The notes beneath the pieces are model-generated. The model did no database searches. It worked only from the letters and a program-made list of their open reading frames with translations, and was not told the origin of the DNA. The position numbers were made by a program, and so were the translations under genes. A DNA stretch of 64,000 bases, taken from Dipetalonema caudispina. Its lineage: Eukaryota > Nematoda > Chromadorea > Rhabditida > Onchocercidae. This document shows positions 57,039 to 64,000 of the stretch, in pieces. The stretch spans positions 1,021,030-1,085,029 of the forward strand of contig JABVXV010000003.1 of assembly GCA_013365325.1 (NCBI GenBank), given 5' to 3'. Every line of letters starts with the position of its first letter. Position 1 is the stretch's first letter.

Positions 57039-60000
57039 TCAACGTTTTATACTTAGATCTAGTGGCTCTTCATCCACTGATTCCACTACCTCATTTGATA
57101 CTTTAACATCGTGTAAAGAGCTACTTCGTAACATTGGTGTTGCTGCTCGATAAAATATTGTCGAATGACAGTTTTGAGCAAAAGTACTTCGTACTGCGGC
57201 TACCGCTATCGGCAAAATAGGTGGTTGGTTAAGCAACGAGGCAACAGATCGATGAGTTTCAACAATGGAAGGCTGAACTCGTGATAGAGTACTTGATTGC
57301 AATTGTAGACCTTCTGGATTATTTTCCGATCTACGTTGGCTACAACCTGGCTTAACTTGTCCTTTTTGTATATCATCTTGTGGTTGATTTTCAACAGAAA
57401 GTGGCGAAATTAATTCCTGCAGCGGTTGTTCTGGTTGCTGTTGTCCTCGTACTAGGCCACAGCTTCCTAATACTAATAAGTCAGTGTCAATATTTCGCGA
57501 TACATTATCACTAATACTTGTTCTTATAGTATTTGAGACATTACTATCATCGGAAGTAGATGCAACAGATGATGATGAGGAACAACATGTAGCAGGCCAA
57601 ATAGTTATTGCTTCGAGACTTTGCTGATGTACTGCATTTTGCATTCTTAACTCACATAAGACAGTATGCAAGAGCTGTGGAGCTGTAGCACGACATTCTT
57701 CCGAAAATGTTTCTTGGAATAGATCACTTAAACGACTGTGAATAAATGCAGCCAGTTCGGGATGATGCATGAGGGGTTTATCGGAAATACACATGCCTGC
57801 AGCACCGATCAATGCTATTTGCTGATTAGTCAACTTTAATGTGTTGAATTTTTGTAAAAAAACATTCAAAGGTGAATAGAAATATTGATGGACATGCTGT
57901 CCTATTGGCGATTGAAGCGTTAATAGAGCTTTGTCGGAATTAAGTGATGAAAGCATTGCTAGCACAATCGTTTGAAATAATGTACCCTGAAAGATAGGCT
58001 AGTTTTCATCACTCCATCAAGCAAATTTCTCCAACTCTCTTCAGTCACATCACTTTCAAACTATTTCCACGGTATTCAAAGCCAGAAATACTATTTTTTT
58101 TTTAAAAACTGTTCACCCTTAATAGCTGCACTCGATCTTGATGATGTAACATACTGAATCCTGGAATTGACTGAGAGAAATCGTAAGCTGCTTTTATTGC
58201 ATAATGAGCGTTTACCCTGCAACAAACAAATAAACAAACTTATTTATACATTCTTCGATAATCAAACCACCGCAGCTCTTTCCAAGAACAGAAATTAAAA
58301 AAAGGAAACAGTAACCTAATCCAGTACTTAATTAATGATATTAACCATTGGTATTAACTCAACGAAATCAAAATAAATCATATTTCCACCGGAATCTCCT
58401 CTCTACACAGTTTTAAATCATGTAATCGATAAGCCACTACTTCTCAGAATAATATAAAACAAAAAATACCTTCCCACAGGACAGACGGTTTGTACAGGAG
58501 GTTTATCGAGAAGCTTCTTCACATTGTCTATTAAGCGTAAGAAACCGGTGAAGCAGGATTCCAACACCGAATCGCTATCAATAAGTGCACTTTGAACTGC
58601 ATCAGTTAGAGTGCGCGCTGTAACGCGAGCCAATTCCTCAGCCATTCGAACTTTTTCATGCTTCGGTACACGACCAAATCGAACGGCTGAAAAAAAAGAG
58701 AAGACCTATATGGGGAAAGAAATAATATTTCTGTAAAGGAATACATTGAATAGACAATATCTGAGTAATGAATAAAAGACTGAAAAATGAGTTGAACTCT
58801 AGATCTAATAGGTCAATTTCATTGGACTTCAAATTTAATAATTCCCAGTTTCTGATCATTTGATTCATTTGTTTCCTGTAAAAGAAGTCCAGGTCCATAA
58901 TATTGAGTAGTATTTTTCAACTTCATGTTTTCAATCTGTATGACAGTTCCACTAAACTTATCAGAACTACTGTCATTCCTCTTATTAATGGCTTCAAATC
59001 GTAATTAATTGAATTTTGAGGAAATATACCAGTCACTGGAAAAATGTCAGCAATCAAAGGAAAGAGTTTAACTAAAAAATAAAGTTTAATATTGATGTTA
59101 TGCTGTTAATGCGAATGGATAATAACAGTGGAATGCGCAGAAATTCAAACATATAACTTCTCAGGTCGCGCCAATTCCAAAAGTAAAACATTTTGTTCCT
59201 CACAAGATCCCCTCAGTTGTAGTCATATTAGTTTCCAACTCAAATTTTTGAATTAAATAGAGCAGGACGAAAGTGAAAATTCGGGCAGAAGAGAAAGGAA
59301 CTAACGCAGTTGAAATTTGCAAGGTCACCGGCAAACAATTCAATGCAGGACAGACATCCCTTTCGTCTTTTCAACCTGCCTCACCAGTAAACACATTTTG
59401 AATGTTCGCATAAAATGACCCAGATAGTCGAAGTATTCTTCAACCTATCTATTCCAACCAAGGTCAAACCACAATACCACTTTGGGCTGCCTCTTAATCC
59501 AGATCAAGGTCAAACTGTAAACTCTATTTAAACGCGTTCCAATCAAGGTCAAGGTCAAAATACGTTTCTATTTCATCATTCCCAATTCACGCAAAAGCTA
59601 AGACGTAAATTAATTTGCTTTTTTCAATCCAGATCCACTAGTCTGGTGAAAGGAAAAACCAAATCCATTTAAAATTTGTGAGCAATTTAACGGGAAATTC
59701 CGATAGGCGACAACAAATTACTCTTTCCCAGTGACACTACCTCAGGGAAAGGAAGATCAAAAATTTGAAGAAAATATTCAACATGTATACCTTCTCTTGA
59801 CATTCCTACTTTGATACATTTTTGGAGCCTGCAATGTTGACATCGATTACGATTGTTCCGTGCAACAATGCATTGTTGGCTCCTAGTACACGGACGATAT
59901 TGGATTTTCTGCTGAATGGAACGGCGAAAAAAACCCTGTAAACAAATTCTGCATAGAAAAATAATATTTCTTCAAAGAATAAAAACCGAAGTGATAAAAT

Positions 60001-63000
60001 CAATGAAATTTTGAAACAAGTAAACAAGTAAACCTACGGAGACTTAATCACAAAACATTACAGTGGGCTCAAATTATTCTAATAATTTCCTAAACAAATC
60101 AGATGTGATTCATTCGCAGGAAAATTTACCCTAAGCGATGAACATGGGAATGTTAAAAAAGAAACAAATTAAATAAATTTTTCACCTTGCAGCCTTCGCA
60201 AGCAAAAACGCCGTAATGAAAACCGGACGCTCTATCGCCGCAGACTTGGCACAAATAATTGTTACTCGTTGTAGCGGCTGGAAATGAAACATAGAGATGC
60301 AACCATCAGATTTAAAAATATTTACTATCCTATTTATTCCCATTAATTCCATTCCAACAGTACTGAACATACATAGCAAACCTAATTCAGCAAAACTAGA
60401 GTCCACTAATAAAAGCCCGCAGTCCATTACCCATTCTGCTGCTTGACATCTTGAAAAGTGAACAAATATGAAGGAAGCATCATAATTGCGCAAATGCACT
60501 GTTGCCCACAGGTTAGCAAACAAAATCTGTTCGTTGGAAATGATAAGGAATATAACTATGCCGTTTACAGCTTGTAAGCAGAGGTCGAAGGTCAACATTC
60601 ACTCACTGTTTGATAAAAACATATCAGCACACTTAATACTAATGAGCGCAACATAGAAACCTGGGTCATCGAAGAACGATTTTCGGAAGAAACCACACTT
60701 CTCAATACAGCAGACATTTAATCTTCTAGACATCGTCAATTTCAGCTCAACAGAAACATCCACTTCTAATTTATTTAACTTCTCAGTGATCGTTTTGGAT
60801 TTATTGTAAACTTTCTGGGCACCTAATCTGCCAAAGTATTAATTTCATTTTAAAAGGCATACACTGCAACAAATCTGCCTACTAATTTGTTCGCCGATCT
60901 GCATACTTAGTTCCTACAGTAAGTACCACATATCTAAGATATCTCAGATCCGGTCCTTCACATCCCTCTCTCTCTTCCCACTAGAATTCAATTCCTTCCA
61001 ACATGCTATTCTGGAGGATGCTGATAGATGCTTTTCTCTCTTCCAGATTCCAACCTATCATGATTCTGTACAATCGAAAGTTGTTATGAAATGTCCTGGG
61101 TGCTTTTTGTGTGAATCTTACTTGAATGCTATCTCTAGTGCAAGTCAGTTCTCAGGAGATTAATCTCATTAATTATCATTGAGATGCAACCTTGTTGAAT
61201 TCATTTTCAAATTGTATCTGTTTTAAAAAAGAGATTGAAAAGAGCTTTTTTACTTCAAGGAAACGGGAATGACCTCTACTCCCAAATGAAGAAGTAACTT
61301 AGCATACGAAATCCGACTCATCAAACAAATCATCTGCCCTTATTCCTGATTGCTGCACATAATTGGCCTCATTTTCTACCGTTCCAAATATTCCTCCCTT
61401 TCCCTTTCTTTCTTTGTCCCTCCTCTTTTTCCCTTTCTTTGTATAAAGAACCCCTCGATAACCCTCCACCGTCTGCTATTACCACTATTGCCAGCTCCCC
61501 AACTGACCTCCAAAAATCAAGTGATCAAAAAGAAAATAAGAGAAAGGGAACAAAAAGTAAAACATATAAAAAATGCTATAATACATATCAGTAAAAGAGT
61601 AAAACCTTCCTTATCAGTACCCTCATCTATATAACGATTATTTCATTATCACTGTTATCTTATTGTCATTATCAAGCAGCTATCAACCAATGCACCAAAC
61701 TTATTTCCAATGTAAGGTTCCTTCTTTCTTTCCTTCATTTTCCTTTTCCTCATAGTAAAAAAGATACGTTCCCTCTCTCTTCCTCCTATCTTTTGAACTT
61801 TGTGACGTACAATAAATACGACAGAGATACATCGATGTTGCAGACACGCATGACACACATACCCGTAACATACATCGAAAGAAACAATATGTAAAAAAGT
61901 AACTTTAAAGTGACCGTCCTTGGAACCGTATGAAATTACTTTTCAGCTTCACAAATCTTTCCAAGTCACTGCTAACCTTCACAGTCACCCCTTCCTCTGG
62001 CCTTCCCTATCAGGCATTCGCCTAAAACTTTGACTCAAATTGCTTACTTTCCTCTTCTGAGCCATGAAGAATAGATCAGAAAAAGTATCATTCATCAACA
62101 TATCATCATTCATCCTTCTTCACTCCTTTCTTCTCTTTTTCCGTCCCCTCTTCCCTGATAAACCGGAAAGTCCAAACAAACTACAAATGAACCTTTACCA
62201 AATAGTCTTTTAAAATGGCCCAATCACAGCAATAGGTTGAATCCCAGAAATGACAACTGAGAGGAACGAAAAATTTTTCCACAAACTTTAAAGAAACAAA
62301 AAAAACTTTGAAGATAAGATGAAAATACGAATTGCAAGTCTTAAAAACAAAATATTTTACCATTTCAAAAATAGCTAAGCAGCGATATGGGACCGTTAAA
62401 TAAATTGGCCAAGAAGAGGGTTTTCTACAATGAAACAATAATCTCAGCTGACAGTTTGTCGACCCTTGATCTCAACTTGAAAGTTGAGAGTTCTAGAAAC
62501 TATAGAAATGATAATAACAAAATTGAGGATGAAAAAGGGTTGAGAATTTTCGAGGGAAAAAACTTCAAAGGTTCTCGAGAACGATTACTAAGTTGTAAAA
62601 GTGGCACTTTTCGCATAGTCTGAATTTAACCTATCGAAAGTAAGCATCAAAGTTCATCATATGTGCTTACTTGTGCTATCGACAATCGAAAATTTTTTGC
62701 TGAGCAATCAGTTATAGTATTGCAAGCTCTTCAAAGGAAATCAAGAAGAGATATTTTTGTATTTCGAAATATTCGAATATAGCCTGTTGAAACAAACATA
62801 ATTAATTCCTTTCACCACTTTGTTAATTTATGTACTATAATGGCGATGATGTCAGAAGAACAGAAAGAGAAACTCACTATAGTCGCCACTCACTATAGCA
62901 TCATTTTGTTGTTGTTTTTGTTGTTGTTGTTGCTGATGATGATGGTGAAGATGGTGATGGTGATGATGATGATGGTGATGATGATGATGATGGTTCCTTT

Positions 63001-63385
63001 CATTGCTAGTATTTTCATGATCTGATGGTGAGATGAGGGAATTGAGGGTTGTAACGACAAATGAATCTGACGAAGTGGATGGAATAATAGGTCGAAAAGC
63101 CGATGGCCCATTGCCACTTAAAATTAGACTTGTCGAAGTGAAGTTCGATTCTTCTGTTGTTGCAGCCGCTATTACTGTTGCTCCTGGAATAGTAGCTGCA
63201 GGAGTTGTTGTTGCTGTCGAAAGACTTCGAATCGTAACTACCGGTCGATGTGGTGTATGGATATTGGAAGATACTAGGAGCTCGCCGAGAATTGCCGAAC
63301 TTGCTGAACCATCATTAGTCGTGGAATTAACTGAAATTGGAGGTGTACGCCGGACTGTTGCTATAGGTGTTCCGGAAAGAATCAT
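57039..63385 (-). CDS. nuclear hormone receptor, E78/Rev-erb group (NR1)
   Basis: Zinc-finger transcription factor. Minus-strand exons, 5' to 3': 63385-62878, 60277-60186, 59935-59791, 58686-58470, 58216-58117, 57986-57039. The sum is 2010 nt, 669 aa, all in phase. The Ser/Thr-rich N-terminus ends in a poly-His/poly-Gln tract. The DNA-binding domain (about 179-248) reads [22 protein letters not shown], then [16 protein letters not shown], then [20 protein letters not shown], with an EGCKG P-box. The extension AVRFGRVPK is diagnostic of the E75/E78/Rev-erb group. The LBD signature is [21 protein letters not shown]. After the helix 10/11 region ([14 protein letters not shown]) there is no evident AF-2 helix, only a Ser-rich tail ending in PLDLS, a CtBP-type motif. 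The closest described relatives I know are the E78-like filarial nhr-7 and Caenorhabditis SEX-1. A repressor role is inferred. ATG 63385 follows an in-frame stop and an acceptor at 63396. Confidence 0.93.
59322..59557 (+). promoter_or_regulatory. cluster of AGGTCA nuclear-receptor half-sites
   Basis: Five AGGTCA half-sites occur at 59322, 59461, 59507, 59546 and 59552, all on the plus strand, four of them within 100 bases. The last two abut as a direct repeat with no spacer, preceded by TCA. Flanks repeat as CAAGGTCAAA. The cluster lies in the intron that separates the second zinc-finger exon from the hinge exon of the receptor. Confidence 0.55.
62906..62992 (-). repeat. CAN/CAR codon repeat encoding poly-His and poly-Gln
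   Basis: In the receptor's first exon this tract encodes 14 His, one Leu, 4 His, 6 Gln, one Lys and 3 Gln. CAT/CAC codons are mixed, so it is not a pure microsatellite at DNA level. Confidence 0.9.
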
Positions 63386-63395
63386 TTCATTTCAT

Positions 63396-63843
63396 CTGCA
63401 ATTTAAAAGACATCTAAATAGTAATGTAGAAAAAACATTGTTATAATTAGAGTATGAAAGTATACCTAAACATTATTTGCATTTTTTCAAAAAACGATTT
63501 AATAAGATAAGAGAGGCTGCCTACAAACATTCTTCACTGCTCTCCTTCTTGAACAACATTCACCTTCCCGTTTTGTCTTTTCATTAAAGCTCAAGTAATT
63601 AGCCTTATTTTGATTCCTGCAAATATGTTGGCTTTTTGGCAAGTAAAATTAGTCATTGAAATAGAAAGATTTTAGATATTTGTCTATCGGACATTTGAAA
63701 TTACCAGCTAAATAAAGGCTAAGAAATGGAATACACCAGCTACTTGGCATAAAAATGCAGGCCAACAGAATTGCTTCGGGAAGCATTACTGCTCTGCCAT
63801 ATTGTATTCGTTGGGTTGGGTGGGTGTGGAGGCGTACAAGGTC

Positions 63844-63847
<4 letters not shown>
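63396..63847. other. 5' flank of the nuclear receptor gene
   Basis: Directly upstream of an acceptor-like AATTGCAG (minus strand, ending at 63396). It is either a 5' UTR intron or promoter. I see no coding exon on either strand. Confidence 0.4.

Positions 63848-64000
<153 letters not shown>

Noticed and set aside
57206..57394. Second reverse-strand frame inside the nuclear receptor's last exon
   Set aside because: It is a shadow frame of the receptor coding sequence, which continues open in the main frame through the same bases.
60182..60598. Reverse-strand frame of 138 codons
   Set aside because: Only the last about 30 codons overlap the zinc-finger exon, and they are in a different frame from it. 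The true exon is 60277-60186.

Overview
The window is nuclear DNA of a nematode, most likely a filarial or other spirurid worm. The evidence is an AT-rich sequence, multi-exon genes with short exons and nematode-style acceptors (TTTTCAG or TTTNCAG), a TRIM-NHL protein whose domains and wording follow Caenorhabditis LIN-41 along its length, and an E78/Rev-erb-type nuclear receptor of a kind described in filariae. The species cannot be fixed from the sequence alone. Almost every protein is split into exons, so I rebuilt the gene models by eye from splice sites, reading phase and family conservation. Each main model keeps one open frame from first to last listed exon.

Layout. (1) 281-1086 (+): a small protein resembling proteasome assembly chaperone 3. 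(2) 1431-7561 (+): mitochondrial isoleucyl-tRNA synthetase, 16 exons. (3) 8470-10729 (+): a MADF-domain protein. (4) 12283-16481 (+): RtcB RNA ligase, 12 exons and 505 aa, with all catalytic residues present. (5) 18530-24683 (+): LIN-41/TRIM71, 16 exons (RING, two B-boxes, coiled coil, filamin, NHL propeller), with let-7 seed matches downstream. (6) 24684-38831: about 14 kb with no convincing gene, holding several microsatellites. (7) 38832-40500 (+): an unrecognised charged protein. (8) 41850-43917 (+): mitochondrial Obg-type GTPase (MTG2/GTPBP5). (9) 43918-50680: no gene seen. (10) 50681-57021 (+): a complete seven-exon peptide GPCR of orexin/allatotropin-receptor character. (11) 63385-57039 (-): an E78/Rev-erb-group nuclear receptor converging on the GPCR, with only 17 bases between the two stop codons. 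The window ends in a trinucleotide (ACT)n array upstream of the receptor.

Themes. Two genes (IleRS and the Obg GTPase) serve mitochondrial translation. LIN-41 and the E78-type receptor belong to developmental timing and moulting circuits in nematodes. The most interesting signals are regulatory: let-7 seed matches and an intronic pre-miRNA-like hairpin in lin-41, two abnormal splice donors in lin-41, a cluster of AGGTCA half-sites inside the nuclear receptor's own intron, and a CtBP-type PLDLS motif at the receptor's C-terminus combined with no obvious AF-2 helix. I found no tRNA, rRNA, CRISPR array, intact transposon or bacterial-style operon.
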